DNA of 64,000 nucleotides from Gordionus sp. m RMFG-2023. Its lineage: Eukaryota; Nematomorpha; Gordioida; Chordodea; Parachordodidae. Both the position numbers and the translations under genes were made by a program. The stretch's first letter is position 1. The number at the start of each line of letters is the position of its first letter. The stretch spans positions 74,997,561 to 75,061,560 of the forward strand of contig NC_088775.1 of NCBI RefSeq assembly GCF_954871325.1. Reading direction: 5' to 3'. Of the stretch, positions 36,901 to 46,494 are shown piece by piece. Under the pieces are notes generated by a model. The model did not search any database, had not been told where the DNA came from, and saw only the letters and a list, made by a program, of their open reading frames with translations.

Positions 36901-38123
36901 GACGCGTAGGGACGCGTAGTTTATTTTTTAAAAAAATAAATTTTTATAAATTTTATATAGTTACTGTATTTTTTTTAAATTAAAAAAACATTTTCTAACT
37001 CATCTTACAAAGCTTAATAAGATTTCCTATTAATAATAAAATAAGTCGTTTTGACCGGGGACGCGTAGTTTAGCCAAAAAAAAATTTTTTCGAAAAAATT
37101 TTTTTTAATTAATACCATTTTCTGAATCTCCTTGAAAAGCTAAACATGAATCTGCTTTTATTTTAAAAAAAACGGTTTTTTGACCGGGAACGCGTAGTGT
37201 TTTTGAAAAAAAAAAGTGATTTTTCAAAAAATCACTAAGTTATAAAATACTTTAAAAAATAATATTTACATATTCTGTATTCTTTTAATGAGCTAAATAT
37301 GAATCTGTTTTGATTTTTTAAAAAAAACTGTATTTTGACCGGGGACGCGTAGGGACGCGTAGTTAAGCCAAAAAAAAATTTTTTTTATTAATACCATTTT
37401 CTGAATTTCCTTGAAAAGCTAAACATGAATCTGCTTTTATTTTTTTTAAAAAACGGTTTTTTGACCGGGGACGCGTAGTGTTTTCGAAAAAAGGTGTTTT
37501 TTGAAAAAATCACTAAGTTATAAAATAGTTTAAAATATAATATTTACATATTCTGTATTCTTTTAATGAGCTAAATATGAATCTGTTTTGATTTTTAAAA
37601 AAAACTGTATTTTGACCGGGGACGCGTAGGGACGCGTAGTTTAGGCAAAAAATATTTTTTTCGAAAAAATCTTTTTTTTTAATTTTTTTTTATTAATACC
37701 ATTTTCTGAATCTCCTTGAAAAGCTAAACATGAATCTGCTTTTATTTTTTAAAAAAAACTGTTTTTTGACCGGGGACGCGTAGTGTTTTTGAAAAAAAAA
37801 GTGTTTTTTGAAAAAATCACTAAGTTATAAAATACTTTAAAATATAATATTTACATATTCTGTATTATTTTAATGAGTTAAATATGAATCTGTTTTTATT
37901 TAAAAAAAAAAAACTGTATTTTGACCGGGGACGCGTAGTTTATTTTTTAAAAAAATAAATTTTTATAAATTTTATATAGTTACCGTATTTTTTTTTAAAT
38001 TAAAAAAAACTATTTCTAACTTATCTTATAAAGCTTAATAAGATTTCCTATTAATAATAATAGAAATAAGTCGTTTTGACCGGGGACGCGTAGTTTTCAG
38101 GGACGCGTATTTTAGTCATTCTC
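30990..38123 (-). repeat. right arm of the foldback, with higher-order repeats
   Basis: The same unit types as the left arm lie in opposite orientation, over about 7.1 kb, with doubled GGGACGCGTAGGGACGCG junctions. The third unit type recurs several times here. Two nested scales of duplication are visible: about 1,226 bp (for example 31326 versus 32551) and about 2,660 bp (for example 33960 versus 36620), the latter nearly identical copies (about 32.5-35.2 kb and 35.2-37.8 kb). Confidence 0.85.
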
Positions 38124-38225
38124 TTTTTGATTATATCATCACCTATAAAAAATTAATATAATTAATTAGCATAGATAATATATAAGATCATAATTTTTAT
38201 AATATGCCTAATATCTGGTCATCCC

Positions 38226-38690
38226 TTATACAATATAATTTTTAATATATATTTTTTCCGAGTCATGGCTTTCCTGCTCAATATATGGAATAATATTATC
38301 AGGATCCATACTAACGCCAAGCAATTTACCCATTTTTTTATTAACAGCACACCCGTCGCATAAAATGGCTTTGCATATTACTCCAGTTTCATTTAAATTG
38401 AGCAATGCATCTATCACTAAATTAGCTAGGATATCTGAATTTATTTTTACAACTAGAAAATAGGCTATTGGCATTTTCCAGCTGCTATTAATACAGGTCG
38501 CCATAAGAAATAGGGCCTTTGTTGCTTCTGGACATGATTCATCTTCTTTTGTTGATTTTGTCCCATCACCTAAATCAACATAGCCATGATATTCTCCTTT
38601 GTGTTTTTCAAAATCTATTTGCGTTTCAATAGAATATAAGAAAAATAATATATCATAAATGGAAACTTTTCAAAAAATTATCTTCGTAGA
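38226..38690 (-). pseudogene. P-element-type transposase fragment
   Basis: Minus-strand codons read IDFEKHKGEYHGYVDLGDG, then EATKALFLMATCINSSWKMP, IAYFLVVKI and NLNETGVICKAILCDG, followed by MGKLLGV. This order (G-Y-V-D-L-G, A-x-x-x-x-x-F-M-x-x-x-I-N-x-x-W-K-x-P-x-x-Y-F-L, L-x-E-x-G-V-x-x-x-x-x-x-C-D-G) is the central RNase-H-like region of THAP9/P-element transposases. Codons upstream of the ATG at 38504 are also in frame and family-like. The N-terminal THAP finger and the C-terminus are missing. Confidence 0.75.
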
Positions 38691-39594
38691 CTAGTTTTGG
38701 CAATATTATATATGTATTAATATTTCATGCTGACAAATAATGGATATCCAAACTACAAAATGGCGCTACAGCTGATTGCAATGTGTGGACATTTTTATCA
38801 TGCATTTAATGAATGAATCACCAATCTATGTTATATTTATATATATCATTGGATATTCCATATAATATCACAAATGGAGTTGAAACCCAGTTGCAAAAAA
38901 AGACAATAACATCTTACTTCCAAAAAGTAATATTTTTTATTTATTATTGTAACTATAAATTTGTGAATTAATAGAAACTGATTTAAAATTTTACCAGAAT
39001 AATATTAATATTAAAGTAGTCAGGGTATAGAGAAAATAAATTATATATATTATTATTTAATGTTTTTTAACTGTTTATCACACTATTTTTATATCTATAT
39101 ATACTTTATAAAGTTCAATTTAACAATATGTTTAATAAGTTAATAATAATAATTTAAAACCAAAGTATTAAAAAAACTTAATAAGTTAATATAATGTAGT
39201 AAAATAAGGTAATGTTAATTTCTAGGAATTTTTAAATTTAAATCTTTTCATCTTTAATTGAATTAAGACTTCAAATTCTTTTACTTTTTTTTATATAAAT
39301 TTTATAAAATATGATTTGGATTCAACTATTTTCAAAATGTTATCTGTGTGAATTTCATCCCCTTTATTTACATTATGTGTTATATTAGGTATATTTATTA
39401 TCATTGTTTTATTTAGCTATTAGAATTTCTTTAGATAATATACTTTCATCACATCATGAATTTCACAATTTTATTTATACTTAATATTGTTTTTATTTTT
39501 ACAGTCATTATAATATTGTTTTATGATTTCTTCATGTGATCGCAGTTTTATATTAATCTGCATCTATCATGCCTATGAATCTTTCAAGTATATT

Positions 39595-39849
39595 TTAAAA
39601 AGTTTTTACATGATTTAACAAAGACATATTGATGTTTATGATTATCGCGTTCAAAATATGTGAATTCCCTTTGTATTCTACATTCACTTGTGCTGTACCT
39701 ATTACTTGTATCATCTTGCCATTGTAACCTGATAACTTTATGTTGGACTTCATAATATTTTTAATACCTGTTTTCTCAATCATGTATTCTTGTATTATTA
39801 AAACATTTATTAAAAACTTAATTATAATGTAGTTAAAAAAAATTATCAT
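39595..39849 (-). pseudogene. possible retroelement protease fossil in hAT-3 intron 1
   Basis: The minus-strand frame includes IKLSGYNGKMIQVIGTAQVN then VEYKGNSHILNAIIIN. This resembles the middle of retrotransposon aspartic proteases (L-x-x-Y-x-G-x-x-I-x-x-x-G, then V-x-x-x-x-x-x-x-L-x-x-x-V). No active-site triad is visible, so it is a broken fragment at best. It lies within an intron that is far longer than the element's other introns. Confidence 0.35.
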
Positions 39850-39916
39850 TTGCCTAAAAATTTATTAAAAATATAGTTTTCATAAGGAAAGAAATTAAAC
39901 TCCTCTTTATTTATAG

Positions 39917-40003
39917 AAAATCTCAGTTATTGAAGATTCACAAATTGTATTATCTCCTCATCCAATCCCCAGTTCCAGTGAGGTGCTTACTTTGCATGAT
40001 GAG
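39917..40003 (+). CDS. hAT-3 duplicated exon, copy a (87 nt)
   Basis: TTTATTTATAG precedes and GTATTT follows. The 29 codons read KISVIEDSQIVLSPHPIPSS then SEVLTLHDE. Entry phase 0 fits the donor of exon 1 at 38927. The function of this linker is unknown; it lies between the finger and the catalytic core. Confidence 0.6.
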
Positions 40004-40195
40004 GTATTTAATTTAAATACGAATTATATGATAACTTTTGAAAGAAATAAATTATGATTATGAGGTTAATTAAATATTTCTAACCTTTATTAAAAACTTA
40101 ATTATAATGTAGTTAAGAATAAAATGACATTTGACTAAAATTTTATTAAAAATATAGTTTTTCATAAGTAAACAAATTATACTCTTTATTTATAG

Positions 40196-40282
40196 CAAAT
40201 CTCCAATATTGAAGATTCACAAATTGTATTATCTTCTCATCCAATCCCCAGTTTTAGTGAGGCGCTTACTTTGCATGATAAG
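40196..40282 (+). CDS. hAT-3 duplicated exon, copy b (87 nt)
   Basis: Same length and same splice borders as copy a (TATAG before, GTATTT after). It reads QISNIEDSQIVLSSHPIPSF then SEALTLHDK. It is part of a tandem repeat of about 285 bp (39797-40448) that also includes the flanking intron; a third unit starts at about 40370 but is cut at 40446 by a Gypsy fragment. Confidence 0.6.
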
Positions 40283-40446
40283 GTATTTAATTTAAATATG
40301 AATTATATGATAACTTTTGAAAAAAAATAAATTATGATTATGAGGTTATTCAAATATTTCCAACATTCATTAAAAACTTAATTATAAAAGAAAAAAATTA
40401 CCATTTGGCTAAAATTTTATTAAAAATATAGTTTTCATAAGGAAAG

Positions 40447-41530
40447 TGTTATGTTCTATCTCCCCACTTGTCGTATAACTTATTTCTTTTCTTTACGTTT
40501 TTCTCCACTTGTTTCTTTTGTTTTTCCATCTTCCTTTTTTTTTGTTATGAAATTGATATTATACTTTATTTTTATATTGCATTTGAAACTGGTTCTAACC
40601 AGTCTGGCAGTGATTTTTTTTGATTGTGTAAATTATGAATATTTTTTTTTGTAAAATTTAAAATACATTTCTTTTATGAAAATTTATTGTGCTAAGTTTT
40701 TAATCATTTTGTAAATTGTAACATTTTAACAATAAAGTTAAATTACTAAAATTACTCTGGATGATGACAAAGTTAAAAACCGGCCCCACGAATTCTGCCG
40801 ATCCCTCACCTTATCCCACGGTAGAACCGCTCGCGGTCGTGGCCCCAAACACAACACTGGCGCCCAACGTGCTTTCGATATTCTACTACCCGGAAGAGCC
40901 AACGGACCATTACCTCGAACGTTTTATGCTTATCCACCGACATCTGTGGTCACAGCTTATATACAAAATTAAAGTTAGCTTTTGCACCAAGACCTATGAT
41001 TGACTTTCAATGGAGGACGTAAAAACGATTCTGGGGAACAATAATAACAATAAAGGACTATCGATCAACAAGCTTCGTCAACGCATCCAGCAAGATAGCG
41101 AAACGATTACTGAATATGCAGAAGCTTTGATAGCTTTGGCCTCGCAATGCGATCTAGGCCCCAGCTGGGACCTCTTCTTGTCCTCCCAATTCGGAGCAGG
41201 GATACAATCCACCGGAATACATGGTCAGGTGATCACATCCGATAATGAAACTTTTAAAGGAAAATTAAAAATTGCTCAAACCTGGGAAATGGCCGAAGCT
41301 CTTAACCAAAATAATCCAACGAACAACGCCTTCAGCAACCAAAGAAACGTACCCATAAAGTATACTCATATACAAAACACCCTGCAAACATATGATAATT
41401 ACTACCAACCCCCACGTCGAAATTTCCCACGTAATGATAACCTTACCTGTTACAAATGCGGGAACATGGGACATTACAGGTCAAATTGCCCCATGAGACA
41501 AACAATCTCAAGATCATTTGCTATCAAATA
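40447..41530 (+). mobile_element. Ty3/Gypsy fossil, 5' part (LTR-like end and gag) inside hAT-3
   Basis: An LTR-like segment starts TGTTATG at 40447, followed by gag-like coding from 40761. The coding part includes a capsid-like region (LRQRIQQDSETITEYAEALI) and a CCHC knuckle (CYKCGNMGHYRSNC). It resembles the gag at 62475-63031 (RLRKRIQEINESVTQYAEAL). Only the front of the element is present; hAT-3 coding resumes right after it. Broken, no pol here. Confidence 0.65.
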
Positions 41531-41541
41531 AGCTTGATATA

Positions 41542-43467
41542 ATCATGGAAAATCGTAATATAGTTCATAATATTATCGATGCCATTATGTACCTTATAAA
41601 ATGTAATATAGCCTTTTGGGGTTCTAATTCCAATGAAGGTAATTTTATGTGTCTCATAAAATTAATGGCAAAAACGGTTCCAACTTTACGTGCATACATG
41701 GATAACAACGAAAAATTGCGGAGAAAAAAATCAAATAAAATTTCGAGACCTTATATAAATTTACTGTCATATGGCCACGTGAAAAAAATAACTGAAATTA
41801 TTAAGATAAAAATAACAAAGCATTATTCAAACAATTAAAGAGAAAATATAAAGAAACATGTTTTTTCTAAGTTTAATGATCTTGGTCTTCCTCTTGATTA
41901 TTTGGTTGGACAAAGTATGGATGGTGCAGGGAATATGAGAGGAGTATACAAAGGAATGCAGGCTTTAATATTGAAAGAGGCTCCAAAAGCCATCTATATT
42001 TGGTGCCATGCACATCGACTAAATTTAGTAGTTGCTCATGTTTGTGGATGCAAAATTGAAATGAAAAAGGCAATGGGAATATTAGATGAGTTATATCATT
42101 TTATGAATGGAGTTAGACGTCAAGGTGTGTTTGTTAAAAATCAAAAGAGAAAGTCCAAAAAATCTCTTAAAAGAATTAAAAACACAACAAGGTAAATAAA
42201 ATATTTTTAATGAAACTTATATATTTTCAGAAATTGGTCATCATCCTACAAATCTGTAGAAATCTTTTTAGATGTTTATGAACATATTTTAGCATCATTA
42301 GTTGAATTAAAAGATTCTAATGACCCAAGCACCTCTTCCATTGCCGATGGATTATTATCAAGAATTAAAGATGAAAATTTTATATTAAGTCTATTTATTT
42401 TGAAAGAAATATTGAAATGTACACATGAGGCTTGTATTGAAATGCAGGCAGTTGGTAATGATTTGGCTTTGGTAACCAAATTAATACAACATACAAAAAA
42501 TAAATTACAAAAACTAAAAGGTTAATATTAGTTACTATTTCTATAAATAATTTTAAAATATAGCTAATGGAGACAATATATTTTTAAATGTGCATTCCTT
42601 ATCTAATAGTTTTTTGAAAAAGAATAATGTAATAACTGATTTGTATAATATGAAATCAATATTCAAATTGGATCAAACAGAATTCAATAATTATGTTGAA
42701 CAAAAAAAACAAGTTGAATAAATTAAAAAAATTTAAATTATTATTTATTATTATAGATATAGAACGGAAATATTTTTCCCTGTGCTAAATGCAATAATTA
42801 ATCACCTAAATGATCGATTTAATTATGATTGTTTAAATTTTTTATCACAGATATCCATTTTTACTCCCGCTGGAATTATGGATAATGAAAAAATAGAAGA
42901 ATGGCAAATATCCGAAATTTGTAATACTTATCAATTGGATGTCCAAAACATTGTTGAAGATATAATGATTTTCGCTCTTTATATTTGGAGTCTCAATCAA
43001 TCATGTTTTGCGAAGATTTTTTAAAAGTTAAAAAGAATGACACGTTATATATTGATGAAAGTAATTTATTGATATTTTATTTGTAATTGTATATAATTAA
43101 AGGTATTGCAAACGATCAAATTACCAAAGAAAATATCAACAGCGAAATCATGACCAATAAAAAAATGGATAAAATTTTCTTTTATATTACCATACCGACT
43201 TTAAATCAATTAAATTCTTATTCTAATTTAAATTTATTATATAAATATTTATTAACCCTTCCTACAACTTCCTGTTCAGCCGAAAGAGCCATGAGTAAAG
43301 TAAAAATTAACAAAACTCGAATGCGGAATAAAATTTCGGACCCATTTTTGGAAAATTTACTGTTAATATCCAGCGAAATTGATGTTTTTGAAAAATTTAC
43401 AATTGATGATATTATAACACAATTTGCATTAACATCTATAAGGTTATCCAAATTATTAATAAAATAA
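41542..43467 (+). pseudogene. hAT-3 transposase catalytic core and dimerisation domain
   Basis: Exons read NRNIVHNIIDAIMYL, then GQSMDGAGNMRGVYKGMQAL and YIWCHAHRLNLVV. These are hAT RNase-H-fold landmarks: the catalytic Asp in G-Q-S-x-D-G-A and the C-H-A-H-x-L-N-L-V block. The C-terminal exon (43087-43467) has LPTTSCSAERAMSKVKINK then RMRNKISDPFLENLLLIS, the hAT dimerisation region. Introns of 39 bp (42192-42230) and 43 bp (42521-42563) have GT/AG borders; another short one probably ends at 42756. The sequence is well preserved, but the upstream exon 1 is disrupted. Confidence 0.75.
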
Positions 43468-44008
43468 TTAATGTATCTTTTTCACAGCGAATATATAGGC
43501 TTTTAAATAATGTATATTTAATTTAACATTTTATAATTTCAATGCAAAATATACTATAATTCATTTTATTCTGATATTTTATATAATAGCTCTATTTACA
43601 ATACATGTTTTTAATTATGTGGAATCAAGCTAAATATACCTCTTTAAATTTATTCGTCTTATATTTTTTACAATATTTTAGATCTTTTTTATAGAAATAT
43701 TAATATGTTATCTCATTTAATTCACTTATATATATTTTATGAAAATAAAGTGAATACCAAATTATGAAAAGATTGCATTATTTAAATAAAAGTTCATTAT
43801 CACCTACAAATTTTTAAATTTTTTTTCCCTAAATAGGCTTGAAAGATTGTAAATAGAATTATGTTGTAAGGTTATAAATGGTGGCAGATAAGATTTTTTA
43901 AATAAAATCACTATACCATCTCGCTGCCGCCGCAGGATTTTTTTAGGTGGGTATGGGTAGATCTTGGAGGGGTTTGCCTCCATCAAATTTTCTGCCATGT
44001 AGACGCTG
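43468..44008. other. 3' region of hAT-3
   Basis: AT-rich 3' flank of the transposase gene, ending with a GC-richer terminal segment (43920-44008) that contains the inverted tip. Confidence 0.5.
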
Positions 44009-44016
44009 AGCTGAAT

Positions 44017-44672
44017 AACTATGTTTATAAGATTAACTATGATTGATAAAGTCCCAAAAAATGCTATGGATGCTTTGCATTATTTCAAACACATTTTAAA
44101 TTATATTCCCAATGTATTAAAAGGGTTTATATATATTAGCAACTCTTCCCAATAGTAAACTAATGAGAGAACATTCTTTTTTTAAAAATAATAACAGAGC
44201 CCTGCAGAAGTACCATTTGCAGGGAACGACCCGGATTTTTTTAAAGATTTTTACGGCTAAGCTCAATTTTCAGGCCCGGCCATTTTTAAAATAAAATTTT
44301 CAGGCCCGATCCTGATTTTTTAAAAATAAATTATATTTATTTTTGATTTTATAACTAATAATAACGATTTCAGATATAATATACAGTCCAGCCCGGATAT
44401 TTTTTTAAAAAAAATTTCAGGTCCGGCCTAGATGTTTTTTTTAAAAAAATTCAGGCTCAGCTCGGGTGTTTTTTTAAAAAAATTTCGGGCCGGCCATACG
44501 GTCCGGCTCGGGGGCCGAGCCTGCAAATCTCTGAAAAACATACCAAGAAGTACATTTTAAAGTAGATTGAAAGGTTTGGATCTTTTGAATATTCATAGGC
44601 ATTTGACAACAAGCAAGGATGAGATAATTGAAAAATTAGCTCAATCCCAACGAAGATTGGATTTTACATTGT
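44017..44672 (+). pseudogene. hAT-2 transposase C-terminal part, with a MITE inside
   Basis: Codons read PKNAMDALHYFKHIL then LATLPNSKLMRE up to the MITE at 44195, and SRLKGLDLLNIHRHL then RRLDFTL before a stop at about 44672. These match the end of 52-kDa-type hAT transposases (A-L-x-x-C/F, L-P-x-S, R-L-x-G-L-x-L-L-N-I-H-R, R-R-L-D-F). The element's right end follows at 44978. Confidence 0.65.
44195..44533. mobile_element. MITE with AGGCCCGG arms, inside the hAT-2 transposase
   Basis: The tips are CAGAGCCCTGCAG (left) and CAGAGATTTGCAGGC (right, read inwards). Between them lie repeated CAGGCCCGGCC-type motifs separated by T/A runs. Flanks are similar A-rich octamers, so the duplication is imperfect. 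The same motif family occurs at 22756-22975 and 55351-55921. Confidence 0.65.
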
Positions 44673-45246
44673 AAATATATTACATACAAAATACAATTAT
44701 TCCCTAAGCTTTTTGTGTATTAATTTATATTTCTAACATTTAAATTTTTTATACTTTATATATAAATTTTAAAGCTCAAAAAATTCAAATTTCTATTTTG
44801 GGTCATTTAAGTGATTCTTTACATATAATTTTTTTATAATTCACATTAATTTAAAATTGTGTACGAGAAATAGTTATTAGTCCAAATAAATTTATGCTTG
44901 ATATTTTTAAAAAACAATAATATTTCTTAAAAAAATTTTATATCCCCCCCCCAGACCAAATTCCTGCGTACGCGCCTGTAACGGATGATAATAACAATTT
45001 TGAAAAATGATAATTATAACGACTGAGCATTACCAAGCAAGCTACATGATGAAATCATGATTTATAAAGACAACTTACGATAAGGATATCGAGCTCACGA
45101 TTTAAACAAACCAACGATTGGGACAAGCCAACGATTACAATGACTTATGAAACAACTAGATGACTAAAACGATAAAGCACTTGGACAACAAACTATCTAT
45201 GACAGCTTAGATGAAATTATGGGAAAACATTTTAGAAGAGGGAAAA

Positions 45247-45490
45247 TTTTATATTATAGAAATAATAAATTAATATATTATATATTTTGGTTTTTAAATA
45301 GTATATGTTTATAATGTAAAGCGTTTAATTAATAACTTATTTAAATTATATTTTATTTTAGTTTTACTTCTCGTTTTATAAGTTAACCTTTTAATATTAT
45401 ATTCTAATTTTAGTTTGTAAAAATGTTATATATATGGCATGAAAAAGAGAAATAAAACAGATAAAAAAATTATATTTTTACTTTTGTTCA
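45247..45490 (+). repeat. 3' LTR of the split LTR element
   Basis: Matches the 5' LTR. It has no MITE, so it serves as the empty-site control for the insertion at 7171-7616. Confidence 0.75.
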
Positions 45491-45711
45491 GAATTATAGT
45501 CAATAGTTTTAGTTTACAAAATTATTAACTTTTACATTTTTTTTTATCAAATTATTGTTTAAGATATATATGCACACATTTATGGGGCACAGAGAGTTGG
45601 GAGAGAACTAAGGAGGATATTTATTATTAGCTTAAAATTCACAAATATATTTCTGGGGGGGGGGGGTGATTACCCTTTATCCCCACCCCAGACTACGCCT
45701 ATGATTCCTAG

Positions 45712-46440
45712 ATTAGCCTTGGCCTTTTTAAATCTAATTTGTTTTTCATATTCATCATTTTATTCATGAGTGTGTTAACCAGTGATATTTAATTTATAAA
45801 AATAAGATAATATAATATGTTTAATATTCGATTCCCATATAGACGAAATACCACTTCAAAAGGCTACCAATAAATCATGTAAAGAGATTTAAGCGTATAG
45901 ATCAATTTTATCTAAAATTAAAGGGAGTGCACTTTGACAAAATTCCTTATTTTTTTGACCTTTAGACGCTTACATTTCAGCAGGTTAGAGTTGCAGGCTA
46001 AATTTTTATATATTTTTCTTAATATGTGCAAACTCTAGTAAAAATTTAAAAAATAAGGGATTTTATTTTGAAACTCATGGTTTGTCATGTAATTCACCAT
46101 TATATGCTCTCATAATAATAGAAATAATTTGATTATTTAAATTTATTTAAAAAAATAAATTAATTGTAAAAAAATGAACGAATCATAAAAACAATCAATT
46201 CCTTATAAAAACATTAAAAATAACCCTGAAAAAAAATACTACACACCTCGAAAGAAGCAATAATCATTATGGAAAGAACGAAAGATTTGTTATTATTACA
46301 ACATACTACAAATAATATTATTCACTATCATATTTAATCAGTATTTAAGAATATTTTATTTGAGTGACAAACAATCATTTTATTTATTCTATGTTAAGGA
46401 GTTTTAAATCTTCAAAATTTTAAATAAATGAATTTTTTCC
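45712..46440. other. spacer between the nested stack and the Nup98-Nup96 exons
   Basis: Mostly AT-rich. An imperfect inverted pair (AAAATTCCTTATTTTTTT near 45938 and AAAAAATAAGGGATTTTATT near 46050) may be a tiny MITE. No FG-repeat coding was seen. Confidence 0.4.
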
Positions 46441-46455
46441 TATGTTAAATAATAG

Positions 46456-46494
46456 TAATGAACGTGAATTCTCATCTCTAGACTCTGATTCAGA
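46456..46494 (+). CDS. NUP98: Nup98-96 exon: linker into the autoproteolytic domain
   Basis: Reads NEREFSSLDSDSE across the splice. The donor GTACAA at 46495 and acceptor TTACTTAG ending 46536 give a 42-nt intron. The upstream acceptor (AATAATAG) is weak, so the start is uncertain. Confidence 0.5.

Larger units (their letters stand above)
13716..38123. mobile_element. giant foldback element, 24.4 kb, TSD TTTTTGAT
   Basis: The ends read inwards as GGAAATGACTAAAATACGCG (left) and GAGAATGACTAAAATACGCG (right). Flanks TTTTTGAT at 13708-13715 and 38124-38131 are an exact 8-bp duplication. The arms are inverted arrays of about 145-bp units (left 13716-16145, right about 30990-38123). The core holds a SINE, a LINE and a second inverted-repeat element. 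No transposase of its own was recognised, so it looks non-autonomous. 8-bp TSDs occur in hAT, P, Merlin and KDZ-type elements; the tip matches none that I can name. Classical Drosophila foldbacks make 9 bp. Confidence 0.8.
11265..38851 (-). mobile_element. P-like transposon inserted in hAT-3 exon 1
   Basis: Both ends read inwards as CAATGATATATATAA, followed by shared sequence including CATAGATTGG, TGATTCATTCATTAAA and CATTGCAATCAGCTGTAG (left about 11265-11356, right about 38756-38851). The flanks are GATATTCC (11257-11264 and 38852-38859), a perfect 8-bp duplication as made by P elements. A P-type transposase fragment lies just inside the right end on the minus strand. The element is truncated: no THAP domain is seen and the foldback element sits inside. 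Confidence 0.8.
10548..44008 (+). mobile_element. hAT-3, inserted in the hAT-2 transposase
   Basis: The left tip CAGCGTCTACATAGCCAGG starts at 10548. The right tip read inwards is CAGCGTCTACATGGCAG, with 12 identical terminal bases. Perfect 8-bp duplications AGCTGAAT flank it (10540-10547 and 44009-44016). The left subterminal region has GGGGGTAGG(TATTGATTTT) repeats (10565-10700). Its transposase is on the + strand in exons at 11071-11264, 38860-38926, 39917-40003, 40196-40282 and about 41542-43467, interrupted by the P-like element and a Gypsy fragment. Confidence 0.9.
9413..44978 (+). mobile_element. hAT-2, inserted in the LTR element
   Basis: The left tip CATTGGCGTACGCACC plus G-run starts at 9413. 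The right tip read inwards is CAGGCGCGTACGCAGG. The flanks are perfect 8-bp duplications, TAACGGAT at 9405-9412 and 44979-44986. Own sequence: 9413-10547 and 44017-44978, with a transposase on the + strand split by hAT-3. A G- or C-run sits next to each tip, a habit shared with hAT-1 and hAT-3. Confidence 0.85.
7056..45490 (+). mobile_element. short LTR retrotransposon (fossil) inside hAT-1, split by later insertions
   Basis: Direct repeats at 7056-7765 and 45247-45490 are the LTRs. The 5' LTR begins TG and both end CA. The flanks are GAATT on each side (7051-7055 and 45491-45495), a 5-bp TSD. A primer-binding-like TGGTATCCTGGG follows the 5' LTR at 7766, and a purine tract (AGAAGAGGGAAAA) precedes the 3' LTR. 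The element's own internal sequence is about 1.9 kb (7766-9412 plus 44987-45246) with one ORF (8118-9032) and no recognisable pol, so it looks non-autonomous. It is broken by two insertions, a MITE in the 5' LTR and hAT-2 in the interior. LTR divergence suggests an old copy. Confidence 0.75.
4966..45703. mobile_element. hAT-1, outermost element of the nested stack
   Basis: The left tip CATAGGCGTAGCCAGG followed by a G-run begins at 4966. The right tip, read inwards, is CATAGGCGTAGTCTGG followed by a G/C-run and ends at 45703, so the first 11 bases are identical. Flanks are ATTCCTGG (4958-4965) and ATTCCTAG (45704-45711), an 8-bp duplication with one mismatch, as expected for hAT. The element's own sequence is only 4966-7055 and 45496-45703; the rest is later insertions. 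Its transposase remnant is on the minus strand (5600-6070). Confidence is slightly lowered by the TSD mismatch. Confidence 0.7.

Noticed and set aside
4966-45703. Two independent truncated hAT copies instead of one split hAT-1
   Set aside because: Considered because the flanking octamers differ at one base. The single-element reading is preferred: the tips share 11 bases, the octamers match at seven of eight, and every nested layer inside also pairs up.
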